DNA of 64,000 nucleotides from Glandiceps talaboti (lineage: Eukaryota > Hemichordata > Enteropneusta > Spengelidae). This document shows, piece after piece, positions 1 to 11,640 of this stretch. The notes beneath the pieces are model-generated. The model saw only the letters and a list, made by a program, of their open reading frames with translations. It was not told the origin of the DNA and ran no database searches. Position 1 is the first letter of the stretch. Each line of letters begins with the position of its first letter. The translations under genes and the position numbers were made by a program. The stretch covers positions 6,763,079 to 6,827,078 of the forward strand of contig NC_135568.1 of assembly GCF_964340395.1 (NCBI RefSeq). The letters are read 5' to 3'.

Positions 1-1376
1 AAATAATCAAGCCAGGCAATGAAGGCTATTCAGCAGCTCACATAATGGCCATTGATATCTCAATGAAAAGCAGCGCTTACTCAATGCACGAAGGGTTCAT
101 CGGAACACAGCGCCAATACAATCATTTGACTCGGCCAACTCGCTTTTGTCTGCGAGTATTAGCGAATTCTTGTTTTGGAAAAAAAAATATTTCCCAAGTC
201 GCTAGGTAGTGGAGCGGCGCTAAAAAACACTAGCAAGCTACGGATTCGCGGCTTTCAATTTGCAAGGCACTTCAAATATTGCTTTTAGTTCTTTTTCCCA
301 CAGCGACTTAGAGCACTTTTGGTAATGCACGCGTAAGAAGGCTAACACGGGGCTAAGCTTTGCCCATTTCAGATTTAGTTTACACAGTTGAAGAGAAGGG
401 AGGGCCAAGAAGAGGTAAAAATATGCCGAAGTTGAAATAGAGTAACCGCATACATACAGATGGACTCCTCGTTGCCATGCAAAAGTAACTCAGTCAAATG
501 CATCTATTGCCTCCCTTCTCATCCCCTCATTACATTCAAGTGTTGTGTGTGTTTTCGGGGGGTCACGCCTCCATGGTTAACCCGTACACAGCTCACGTCA
601 AAATAGAGTCCTAGATTTCAACCACCCGTGAAACTTGAGCTTTTAGCAAAACATCACACTCAGTTTTACATTGAGAGCAATACCCAGACGCTATCAAAAT
701 TTCCGTCGCTCATGATTGATCGAAACCGGTGGAAATTTTCCCTCCAGTCGAGCTTTCAGCCCCCAGTGGACGTGCAGCTCTATTCCATCACGAACAACAA
801 TATATTTATTAACTTCGAAAATATTTATACAGCTAAAACGATTTGTACCACCTCAAAGGCAGGTTCTTCTTTCTATGGATAGCCCGCCTATTAAGTCACC
901 CTACGACTAAATCTGACAGTTCTGTTTGCTCTCTGCTTTATAATTGTCATGTTGGGACTTCCAACCGGCGACTAGATAGAAACTTTTGTTTGGACTGCTA
1001 AATGTTCGTTCTTGTCCCCTTGTCTTTGACGATGTATCACCGCCTCTGGTTATTTTGTGGGTAAATTTGTTCTGCTTCTGTTGCCAGCCTCTGTTTTTCC
1101 CCTGCTTAATCAAATAGAATCAACAAGGGGCAGGGATTTCGCATTCAACGGACTGCCTAAAAATGATTGAACCAGCCCCCTGTAAACAATGCTCTTGATT
1201 AGGCCGCCATAACGCACAGCGTGTTTCCTGCAACAAAGGGGAGGTACAAATGAGCTATTCAAACGAATTCAACAAAACGGGACTTTTGGTGAAGTAAATA
1301 AAATGGATGAGTCCGCCTGCTGTGACTTTGTAGAAAATATGCTAAGAAACCCCGTTGGGATGAATTCTATAGTGTG
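1..1376. other. 5' flank of the Frizzled gene, no gene seen
   Basis: No open frame with protein-like composition and no recognisable RNA gene is seen here. The short frames present lack ATG starts or homology and contain no domain I can name. The stretch precedes the Frizzled 5' leader and probably holds regulatory DNA. Confidence 0.5.
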
Positions 1377-1384
1377 TGACGTCA
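1377..1384 (+). promoter_or_regulatory. CRE/ATF-type site TGACGTCA
   Basis: A perfect palindromic cAMP-response element octamer lies about 600 bases upstream of the Frizzled start codon, just before a cluster of homeodomain-type TGACAG sites. The motif is seen directly; its use by CREB/ATF factors is inference from the known consensus. Confidence 0.45.
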
Positions 1385-1420
1385 CAGCCAACTGTTACGC
1401 TAATTGGGAGATCAATTGCA

Positions 1421-1478
1421 TGATTGACAGATTACGTCAGTTGTCAGTGCTCATAATGAGTTGACAGCTAAATGACAG
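1421..1478 (+). promoter_or_regulatory. PBX-MEIS/TGIF-like site cluster
   Basis: The block starts with the decamer TGATTGACAG (1421-1430), the established composite PBX-MEIS (TALE homeodomain) consensus, followed by TGACAG at 1462-1467 and 1473-1478. Three TALE-type cores within 58 bases, about 500 bases upstream of the Frizzled ATG, suggest a patterned enhancer or promoter-proximal element. Binding is inferred from motif identity only. Confidence 0.45.
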
Positions 1479-1783
1479 CTCAGCTTTGACACCTAGGTGC
1501 AAGCTTGTTAGCTATAGGCTGTTAGAATCGTCACATCTCGTGCATAGACGTTCATCCGTGCCTGCTAGAAAGACGTACGGGCCAGGTTTTCTTTTGGTAA
1601 GGATTACACAGTGCATTAGTGCAGTCATGCCTCCCAGACAATTTGCAACCGGGTAACCGAACCTGACCGGGTATTGGTGGAATAGTCAGAGAGAGTGAAA
1701 TTCCTGTTCTAATCCAGTTGGATTTCTGTGTTTTAAGCTGCTTTGTGTTTGAAATTTGTGCACAAACAAGAGAGTCGGACCGA

Positions 1784-1831
1784 ATGATAGCGTGTCAGTG
1801 TCATAGAGGGGAGACAACCAGCATTGCCTGA
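1784..1831 (+). other. upstream ORF in the Frizzled leader
   Basis: An ATG at 1784 opens a 15-codon frame ending with TGA at 1829-1831, about 150 bases before the main Frizzled ATG and in a different frame. If transcription starts upstream of 1784, this uORF could dampen Frizzled translation. The transcription start is not determinable here. Confidence 0.35.
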
Positions 1832-1979
1832 CCGAATAACAAACAGACTACCGTGTACAGATCTACCGAACAAGACCACGCTTATTGACCCAGCTTTATC
1901 CAGTGTGTACTGTCATAATACTAGTAACACTGGACCGGACTCAGTGACTCGCTTGTGTTTGAATTCCGTACAGTACAAA

Positions 1980-3587
1980 ATGGCCGTGAGGCGGTTAGCT
2001 CTGCTGGCCTTGTGTGTCTTTGTACTTGTAGGCAAAACATTGGCCGCTCGTGATGTGACCTGCGAGGAAATCACAATTCCAATGTGCCGTGGTATTGGAT
2101 ACAATATGACCTACATGCCTAACCAGTTCAACCACGATTCACAGGATGAAGCGGGACTTGAAGTTCATCAATTTTGGCCACTGGTTGAGATCCAGTGTTC
2201 ACCAGACTTGAAATTCTTTCTATGCAGTACATATGCTCCGATTTGTATTACGAACTATAAACTGCCTTTGCCGGCGTGTCGGTCCGTATGTGAACGTGCT
2301 AAAGCGGGATGTGCCCCGCTTATGAGACAGTATGGCTTCGCCTGGCCAGAACGTATGCGATGTGATGATTTACCAGAATATGGGGATGAAACAAGACTGT
2401 GTATGGACTTCAATAGCAGCGAGGCGACAGTCACTCCCACCCCACCAAGTATTGACAACAGTTTATCAACAAAATCAACGGAACGTTGTGGGCCATGTAC
2501 TTGCAATGAAAATATGGTACCAATAACCGAAGAATCAAGTCACTACGGTAAAATATCCACAGGAGGAGTGGAAAACTGTGCTGTTCCTTGTGACGGAGCT
2601 TTTTTTACACCCGACGAAAAGACTTTCGCTTCGTTCTGGATAGGACTATGGTGTATTCTTTGCTTTATTTCGACATCCATGACAGTGTCGACATTCTTTA
2701 TTGACATGCAACGTTTCAAATATCCCGAACGACCGATTATCTTCCTTAGTGGCTGTTACCTGCTTGTATCCGTTGGCTACATTGTTCGACTAATCGTAGG
2801 ACACGAAGCCGTCGCCTGTACGGACAGTCATATTCGCTACGAGACGACGGGACCGGCTGTATGTACAGTCGTATTTCTGTTGATCTATTTCTTTGGCATG
2901 GCGAGCTCTTTATGGTGGGTTATCCTCTCGTTTACGTGGTTCCTAGCCGCGGGCATGAAGTGGGGCAACGAGGCGATTGCAAGCTACTCTCAATATTTTC
3001 ATTTAGCCGCCTGGCTCATACCGTCGATAAAATCAATCGCCGTACTTGCGACGAGCTCCGTTGACGGGGACCCAATCACAGGTATCTGTTACGTTGGCAA
3101 TCAAAATTTAGACAATTTACGGGGCTTCGTGCTAGCGCCATTGTTTGTGTATTTGTTGATAGGGACCTCTTTCCTGTTGGCTGGCTTTGTTTCCCTATTC
3201 CGTATTAGAAATGTCATCAAGCAAGGCGGAACAAAGACTGACAAACTTGAAAAACTGATGATAAGAATTGGTGTATTTTCAGTGTTGTATACTGTTCCTG
3301 CCACTATCGTCATAGCTTGCTTTTTTTATGAACAACATTTTAGATTCACGTGGGAGAGGTCGTACAATTGCCCCTGCCACACTAACGAAACAAATCCAGA
3401 TTATTCAATGTTTATGCTCAAATATTTTATGTGCCTTGTGGTTGGGATCACGTCAGGATTTTGGATATGGTCAGGAAAAACATTAGAATCATGGAAGAAA
3501 TTCTACAACCGTTTACTTGGACGAAATGACAGTGGGAGACTCAGCAAACCCGCTAATCCGAAGCAGCTCCCATTAACCCATGTTTAG
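1980..3587 (+). CDS. fz5/8: Frizzled receptor, Fz5/8 class (intronless)
   Basis: Seven-pass plasma-membrane receptor for Wnt ligands, 535 aa. The ATG at 1980 has a strong Kozak context (A at -3, G at +4) and is followed by a hydrophobic signal peptide (about residues 1-22). The frame stays open upstream to about 1824 but has no ATG there. The extracellular cysteine-rich domain spans about residues 28-141 and contains all ten canonical cysteines (28, 36, 73, 82, 89, 100, 104, 111, 128, 141). Its MCRGIGYN, FNHDSQDEAGLEVHQFWPLV and RSVCERAKAGC segments are nearly those of vertebrate FZD5/FZD8. A linker with further cysteines precedes seven hydrophobic helices (about 217-497). The C-terminal tail has the Dishevelled-binding KTxxxW motif as KTLESW (500-505) and ends in THV, a class I PDZ ligand. 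Lack of introns fits FZD5/FZD8 relatives. The tail after KTLESW is only 30 residues. Class assignment rests on CRD and tail motifs; Fz1/2/7 and Fz4 are less likely. Confidence 0.96.
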   Translation: MAVRRLALLALCVFVLVGKTLAARDVTCEEITIPMCRGIGYNMTYMPNQFNHDSQDEAGLEVHQFWPLVEIQCSPDLKFFLCSTYAPICITNYKLPLPACRSVCERAKAGCAPLMRQYGFAWPERMRCDDLPEYGDETRLCMDFNSSEATVTPTPPSIDNSLSTKSTERCGPCTCNENMVPITEESSHYGKISTGGVENCAVPCDGAFFTPDEKTFASFWIGLWCILCFISTSMTVSTFFIDMQRFKYPERPIIFLSGCYLLVSVGYIVRLIVGHEAVACTDSHIRYETTGPAVCTVVFLLIYFFGMASSLWWVILSFTWFLAAGMKWGNEAIASYSQYFHLAAWLIPSIKSIAVLATSSVDGDPITGICYVGNQNLDNLRGFVLAPLFVYLLIGTSFLLAGFVSLFRIRNVIKQGGTKTDKLEKLMIRIGVFSVLYTVPATIVIACFFYEQHFRFTWERSYNCPCHTNETNPDYSMFMLKYFMCLVVGITSGFWIWSGKTLESWKKFYNRLLGRNDSGRLSKPANPKQLPLTHV

Positions 3588-5329
3588 TGTGTCAACTTGT
3601 GAAAGTGTACATTGTAGAAACTGCTTAAAAGAGACAACCAGGAAGATAAAACAAGATTGGAAAGCGACGAACGCTGAATTTATAATCACTCAAGTTCAAG
3701 TGACTTTTGAAAACTACGTGTGTAGGTATAGGTGATGTTCCGGGCGAACCCTTGCCAGCTTACACTACAAATGCAACGAGGATGGCCGTCGTGTGTTTTA
3801 AGTGCCTCCGTCAAAATGTCTGCCGTCGTTAGCAAAAGGACCCACACAGAATGCTGTAAGTTTGCAAAGACATTGTCCGCTTTTATGTGTTCCTTTTTAA
3901 CCAAATTTTTTTGCCTTGTGTAAACATTGGCAGATAAGCCAGCTTAAGTACATACATACGGGTTAGGTCTACTTTCACATACTGGACAAAATCCAACTTC
4001 AAAGTTTTTGGCAGTAAGGGGATGTGCCCGCTCTTTTGAATAAGTAAGATAAACAGTTACAGTAAGGGAAAAGACTTGGAACACTCACAGTGATGATTGA
4101 AATATGTTGGGCCAGACCCAAACTCAACTATCATGATTTTCTTCGTAATATTATTCGTATGGACACACGTAAATGTTATATAGTTTATGCTACAAAGTTT
4201 TGAATTCGAAAAATTGTATGTTTTATTTATGTACGTATTCTACCCTACGCGTTCTAAAGGAACCTCAATGAAATTTTTATTTCTGCTAATTTCAGACCCT
4301 TGATCACGTTATCTTCCGTTTTGCGTAACCCAGAAATTTAATAGATATTATAGCAGGAGACTTTCCACAGAGGCGTTGTTAATGAGGTCAAATTTTCCTC
4401 TCTTTATGGAAGAGAGAATTTCCACCAATTTTGCTTTATAAACAAACTAAACTGCGTCAATGGATGTAACATGAAATTTTTATTGTTTGCTTATACATTG
4501 GCAAAATATAAGAAAACGTATTTTAAAAATTATACATGTTTTGTTGTTTGATCCCTGTGTCATTTGCGATTATGTTAGGTTGTTTGGTGACCCATAGGAG
4601 TAAAGGCCGATTGGTAAGGCTAGAGAGTTTCTCTTGGGTACATCTGTCGGGTAGTAAGAAAACACCACACGCGAAGGGACACTTTCTCTCAGTTCGGAGT
4701 GTCATCGTTGAGCCCCCAATTTGTCATGGGCTAAAGCCGTGCTAAATGAGGGGAATTAGGCGACATTTGCACTTCCAAAATAGACAATTAGGGCCAGGGT
4801 CATTATGTCCCTAAAGAACTGTTGTGTTCTATGTGAAAGGCTGTATAGAGCCTTATACAAAACAGTACACATTTTTCTAAAACCACGTTGAATGCCCGTA
4901 GGAGACAGAGGACTTAATCCCGGAGAGTTCTTTAGCCTTTCACAGCGGCTTTTATTCTTATGTCACCATTGCCCGCCCACCAGGACCTAATTAGTGCAAA
5001 AGTAATGCATTGTTGTGTAGAAGCCGAAAGCCATTGTTGTTTAGCATCGTTCCTTGCTCTATGTATTTACTCTTCTATTTCACTAAGAATTCACGTTCTG
5101 ACTCAGATCTTTTGCTCCGCGTTTTGCTTCGGATTCGCTTGGTTGGTTTCACTTAGCCAAATATGTGTGTATCTGCGAGCAGAAATGTGGTCAAATGGCC
5201 CGGATTTGGTGACTATGGCTTAATTGTTTATCTATTCCACGTTTGTATAAAGGGCTTATCTCTCTACGGACGCAACGTAATTACAGGGGCGGGGCTTAGC
5301 TGGTATATGAGACCCCCATGACATCCACG
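3588..5329. other. 3' flank of Frizzled, no gene seen
   Basis: Presumably begins with the Frizzled 3' UTR. I find no AATAAA signal soon after the stop; the first ones lie near 5525, 5609 and 5720, so the transcript end cannot be placed. Short frames here look random. Confidence 0.4.
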
Positions 5330-5339
5330 CTGTCAATCA
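5330..5339 (-). promoter_or_regulatory. PBX-MEIS decamer downstream of Frizzled
   Basis: CTGTCAATCA on the + strand is the exact complement of the TGATTGACAG composite TALE site found upstream of the same gene at 1421. It lies 1.7 kb after the stop codon. A function as a second Frizzled enhancer site is inference. Confidence 0.35.
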
Positions 5340-8300
5340 ACGTGACTCTATTGAAAGCACACAATTGGAGCATATTTACATAGGCTCGTAAAGCCAACAC
5401 TTAATGGTTCGCTTATTATGCATGTGTCAGCCCGCCCATTAATCACTCTAGTCCGCCTACCTCATTAGGGTTATTTACTTCTCACCATTAATAAGACATA
5501 ATTAATTGCCCGTTAGCCTGGAACAATAAACAAAAGAGCTAGTCGTTAGGGGGCATTCACGAACGAGTGCAGAATGCGAGACGAATTGTTTTACGAGGTG
5601 GTCGTTGTAATAAATTGGCGCATATCAACCCGGTTTCTCCGTCGTAGTTGTTTGCGCCATCGAGCCATCGTCAGTGCCTGCTCTATTGTATTGTAAGTGC
5701 AGCACGAATTTACTTAAGAAATAAACATAGCCCAGAGCACAGTAGAATATACCAACGTTACTATAGTCAACTATGCCGTTAGCTAGTCTGGGGCTGTAGT
5801 TAGGAGACAAAATGTTTCGTCGCCTAAAGTACGAAGTGAAATCAATATAGAACAATTGTTAGATTTCGTTTAGTGAATTTAACACGCTCTCGAGTGTTGG
5901 TAAATGACGGTCCGCTTTTGAATTCGCAGACTAGCGACGCTTCAATTTGTTCAGTGCATTTTGAAAGAGGCTGCGAACCGAACCCAACCTTTCATCGACT
6001 CACACAGATATATTAATGCTAGATTCCGAACATTTTCGTTCCGCTGCTGTGTTTCAAGTAAACCTTTTTAGAGAGAGAGAGAACGCTCTCATGGTATCTT
6101 TTGTCCGTCAAATATGCAGGGCGCGACAAATACTTTCAGTGGAAGCACAGTTGTTGGTGGACAGACAGGAATGGGAATTGTGAACCGGGAACAACAACGC
6201 CGCTAAGCAGGGAGGCGGGTTCTGATGTTTAGGCACAGTTTGGGGCGAGTGTCCCCCGCTACTCGTTGCATTCAATCCAAACCGGGACAACCACAGGGAG
6301 GCCTGTTTATGAACACTGAAATTTGAAACCCCAACCTAATTACAACCACGAATATGGAGTATAAACAAAAAGATTCCGATAAAAGTTGGCGTGCTGTAAT
6401 TTATAAACTTTTTTCTTAGAGAATTCGTCTGGTATTTTTGCCCGAGTCCGCCATCTACTTCAACAATCATGAAGTAGGCTATACGAAATTTCTTTCTAAA
6501 ACGCGTTTGATTTGCTTGATATAGTTGTGAAATTTTAGCTTGAAACGTAATCCTAAAATATCTGAACAAAATTCGATAGCCGACTGGCTTTAATGACACT
6601 TGGTTGATATTGACACGAAAGACCTTTATCAAGCGGCGACTTCAAATGGACTCGCCATACCCTAACTTGTAACATCATTAGAAGAGTTTGTTCACTGCGA
6701 GTCTTGTCTCAGAGCATGCTGTGGGAAATCTTTGCTAATGAAGGACTTTGGTTTGTCACCATGGGTTTCAAATTTAGCACGTATACTCAGGTCTCCCTCA
6801 ATAGAACGGAGGTCATTTTCTAAATGCTTTTCTTTGTGGTATTGTATTAGGGTCGACGGGAGGGAATACTTTGGTCAAGCCAGGCCTTTCATACTTTAAT
6901 TTCACCACCCAATGTGCACATCATTTAACAATACACTCGATTGGTTGTGCACACGCGAAATGGACATTTTGTCGTAGTTTCAACCAATCGTGACAGGTCT
7001 TTTTGCACGAGATAACCGAGACGCTACTTTTTCACGTCTGGGCACAGTTGTTGGTATCCTCTGACTTCCAGTATACAAATGTCATTTCTTTAGACAGACA
7101 ATTTGGTCCTTCCGAAAGGCGCCAACGTGGCTCGTTTTGACAAACGACACAATTTGGTCGTGAACCCCGCTGAAAGCATTGAAAAAAAATGTTTTTGAAT
7201 TATTGCACAATGAGGGTTTCTTCGTAAATGTTTTCACACCAAACTATCTAAAAAATAATGAAAAATGTAAAGGACTACTTCTGTTCTAAAAATAGATTTT
7301 TAAAAACGTCATCATACAACATATAAAAATTGAAGGGTCGAGAATTTCAAATAATTATTCTTTCTTGTAAATTCGAAAATATAGGCACCATATTATAATA
7401 TAATTTACCTTGTATACATGTGTAAAGCTACGTTCTACAAATCTACCTGGAAGCGTTATACCCACAGTGTAACCAAATTCGGTATAAAAAAAAGCAATTT
7501 ATTAAAATTCCTCCGTAAACTTATTTTATCCTGGAGAAAAAAAAACTACTTATGGTATTTTCACTATTCCCACCTAATTATAAGTCAATTCTAGATAATT
7601 GGTTTCAAATTTTCCTAAAAATTTGTCCACATTTAGTGAGATATTTGAGAATTTGCATTGTAGACAAGATGGAGTCGATGTACAATGAAGCCTAAACGAT
7701 CTAACAAGTAAGTTTGGCATGAACTAATCGAACTGATGTGACAAATCAGTCGTTTTTAAAACCATAATTTCTCTGAATTCTCCCCAGTCAACTACAATTT
7801 TGTCAATCTGTCGAACTCCCAGTACCAACGTTTTCACCCAAGTTACATTGTCCTCCCCATAATGCATTTCAATATCACTCCATATATTCCAATAAACATG
7901 AAGAGCAAAGCCGCAATTCGTATATAATTATCTAACTTTTAAATAAGTGCTCTGTGAAACACAATTATTTTGTCGTTGAATGCGGTAGCCTCTAAATATT
8001 ATATATCGAGATAATTTGTTTGTACGATGGTCTTTAGTATCCGAAAAACTTGCTGCTTTGTAATAATGACATTCGCAGCTCAAGTGTCTTGTTTTACAAA
8101 CTGATACTGATAAAGATGGCGTCGTTCACCCCGAGTTATACCCCTGCTTGCGAAACTCTAATTAACATTCAATTAAATTCCATTAACTAAAGGCACGCTG
8201 TTGACAAGAACATACCAATAATTCAATTTTACCTAAAATTGGTGTAATTTTCTCCAATTATTTACCCCGGACGACAAAAAGTGTCTACTCTAAGCGGATC

Positions 8301-11180
8301 TCAATCCCGCCAAAATTTGTTATCATGAAATGTGACATCAGCTTTTTGTATGGTGAGTGGATTTTTACAAGCAGGGTGACTGACAAAATGGACTATTAAT
8401 CCGCAACATGGTCCAGCTTGAAATTCAAACAAAATGACGCATACTTGCAAAATAACGGGATGTGATTTTATCTTTTCATAATTGCATTTAGCCCATCATA
8501 TCGGCCAACACAGATCTGATAATGGCACATAATTGTCCAAGTGTCGCAGCTTGCATTCGCAATCAAGCAAACCGAGTGGTCGAGCAAAGCGAAGCATTCT
8601 TGCGGGGTTCAATTCACCCCCAAATCTCCCCTTGAGGCCTCAGCTAGTTTAGTAACATCAACTCAAGGTGTATGTAAACGATGTCTACAGGCTACGTTTG
8701 GCCTTCGTGTGGTATACTAAAGGAAACCTCCATTTGACCCGACAGAAAAAACAGATCAGAGCAGATTTGTGCGCGGAGTAAAAAGAGCACACACGCGTTA
8801 ATAATGGCATTATGTTAGTTTTAGCATATGTGCTGCATAAATATTTCACTTCTTAGACACTCTGAATTTGAAATCAAAGGATCGTGCATAAATTTGGACG
8901 TGACAAGTAACTGTATAAAATATCAGTGGTTTTCAGTACTCTCCTAATACCGAATCTCCTGTGTACCAGCAAGCTTAATATCTCTTCCGACACACTGCCT
9001 GCTCCACTTAGCTTTAGTCTGGGCAATCTCCTGTATATGACTTTGGCCTTTCAATTGTTCATATATATTATTTGTTTAATTCTGCTACATACTTAGTGAT
9101 TATTTGGTTTTATAGGACTTAGGACGCGTGGGCGATTTCGGCATGACCTACTGTGTTTTTTGAAGATAAGTTGTCATATGTTTACACCACGGTTTAGTCA
9201 AAATACTGAGAAAGTTTATATCAGTTATTTTTTGGGGTTTTTTGACAGTCATTATTATAATCCCGGTAACACGAGAGATTGGTTTTGGTCTCGACGAGAT
9301 TCTAAGGGATATTAGACAGCTAACACGAATGTTTGCCTTTTTTGTCAAAACTATGGGGGTGTTGTTTCTCTGTGATCACGTTCGTCGTTTGTCGCAAAGG
9401 ATAGACTGAAGTAGGATGTTATACCATGCACACACTTATAAATCTAAGATGTCACAGTACCTTGAAACCATTCTCAGACCGACTTAACAGTACGCGAAGA
9501 GTTTAGTAATTATTTTAAGAACGGTTTAACATCGAATGTATAAAGGTCATAACATCCCTTTGTAAACTCACTGGTCCGTCCTATTACCGCCTAAATTGCT
9601 CAATATTAACAGAAATTTTAATTTCAGAAAAACGATGACCCCGTCTGCATGATGTTATACCTAAATGGAAATCATACGGTCGCTGCCCTTGTAATCTATT
9701 AGATAGTGGTGTAGAATATTCAACATGTACTCTTAGAAATTTTGTCGAATTTTAATCTGAAGTATCGATAATTATTTTGTTATTTATTTCCCATTTTCGT
9801 TGGTTTTGAGAATCACAGACTGTGTTCATGCTTTCCTTTGGTTAAAAAGATCAGAAAGACCTCCAGGGAGACTCCCCACGTTGAGATCTCCATTGCCAAC
9901 CAGCGCTCCACGGCGACGAAAATTAATTTTGAAAATTTAAATAGAGAGCATGCCATCTGTACAAGGGATGTTCGTAGAGGGCTCGAGTGTGACCCCAGCT
10001 GACGGCAAGATGAACTTGTTTGAAAGCAACTCGTCAGCTTGCAACCAGAAGGACTGTCAGACTGTTAAAATACTAGTTATGAGTTTCATCTCCCTTCTGT
10101 GGGAGTTAGTATATATGCATGAATGAATCCGTGGATGCCATGTCTGCAAAGCCCTCGAGCGTTTTCGTATTTCGTTCATTCACAGACACAGATGATATGA
10201 TACTATGGGCAACATAACATTGGCAACTACATCACACCGAACACACGTGTGTCATATCATGGTATATTTATTTTCTATTAAATCAAAATACTTCTGTTGA
10301 AAAATTTAAAATGTTGGGACCAGCATTTCTATTAAAAAGGAAGTGTCTTTATTTTCCAATATATACCAGAGTTAAGTAACGAAAATGAAAATTGACTAAT
10401 GGGAATTAAAATCTAAGATGGTTTATGCTAAGGAGGTGTGTTAGTAGATTCGTTAATGGTTCGTCTTCCTAAGTCATGCATAAAACGACAGATATTAGTA
10501 ATGAAAATGTCACCAGCACTATCTCGTAACCCCAGTCAGTTTTTATTCCTTAGTTTTATTTTTTAAAGTGGTTCAGATCAAACATAATATTTTGTTCATA
10601 CCTTTTTAAAATCGCATATTATTATATTCTTCCTCCTCACAACACCGCGTTGACATATCCATAACTAAACTCCAGAATTCATTTCAGAGTTTATGAATAA
10701 TGTAGAGGAGAATTCCATTTTTATGATGTTTTATGTTGTCTATATTAGCTGGCATTCCATTGTGTTTTGATTACTTAAACAAGATGGTTTACCAAATGAC
10801 TTAGGGTGCCCTGAAATAGACATACGATGATTTTCATAAATTCTTCATGACTACTTCAACAACATTTTCTGCATGTTCAGAAATTGCAAATTAGGATTTT
10901 TCTTGGAATTCTAATCCCCAGAGCACGTGCACAACACGACTTATTCTTGCAATAAGCTCCTGAACCAAGAACCCGACAATACCATCATAATAATACCCAT
11001 TTTATTCATTTCAATATTTTCAAATATTTAACCCTTTTTACTAAAATTTACCTCCTGCTTAAATTATTAGAACAAATTCTATGTTTTGTTAATATCTGGT
11101 GAATCTCTATTTCGAACTAGAATCAGAGAATTTGAAAATCTTGCTATAGAAATAATCCAATTATCAACATTTTGTCGACT
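5340..11180. other. gene desert, no gene seen
   Basis: AT-rich sequence with many stops in all frames. No open frame resembles a known family, and no strong simple repeat or RNA gene is recognisable. Confidence 0.45.
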
Positions 11181-11184
11181 TTCA

Positions 11185-11640
11185 CCTTCCCGCTCAGAAA
11201 TTATGATCACAAATTGTCGTGCTTTGTAAATTAATAGCAAACTTTGCCTTTAATTTGGACTAGAACTATACAATTAATCATTCCTTTATAAACATGGTCA
11301 AAATTTTGGTGATTTTCATTTTCTCGGTGAAATTCTAACAACAAATTATAATGTTTTTGTAAATTTTTGGCAGGTTTCATCTTCATTCTGGACTAGAACC
11401 ACAGAATTAATCCTTCCTTCAAAACCTGTGTCAAAATTTTAACTCAAAGCTAATCATATTTCACAGAATCTGATTTTTTTCGCATTACTAACAACAAATT
11501 ATAAAATGTTTTGTAAATTTTTGGCAGGTTTCATCTTCATTCTGGACTAGAACCACAGAATTAATCCTTCCTTCAAAACCTGTGTCAAAATTTTAACTCA
11601 AAGCTAATCATATTTCACAGAATCTGATTTTTTTCACATT
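11185..11640 (+). repeat. 153-bp tandem duplication plus an older diverged unit
   Basis: Two almost identical 153-bp units lie head to tail at 11335-11487 and 11488-11640; both contain GGCAGGTTTCATCTTCATTC and TCCTTCCTTCAAAACCTGTG. A diverged unit precedes them (about 11185-11334, with GGACTAGAACTATACAATTAATC). The near identity of the last two points to a recent duplication on top of an older array. No coding potential. Confidence 0.85.

Noticed and set aside
1824-1979. N-terminal 52-codon extension of the Frizzled frame
   Set aside because: It has no ATG (begins at TTG), and the ATG at 1980 has a strong Kozak context followed directly by a signal peptide.
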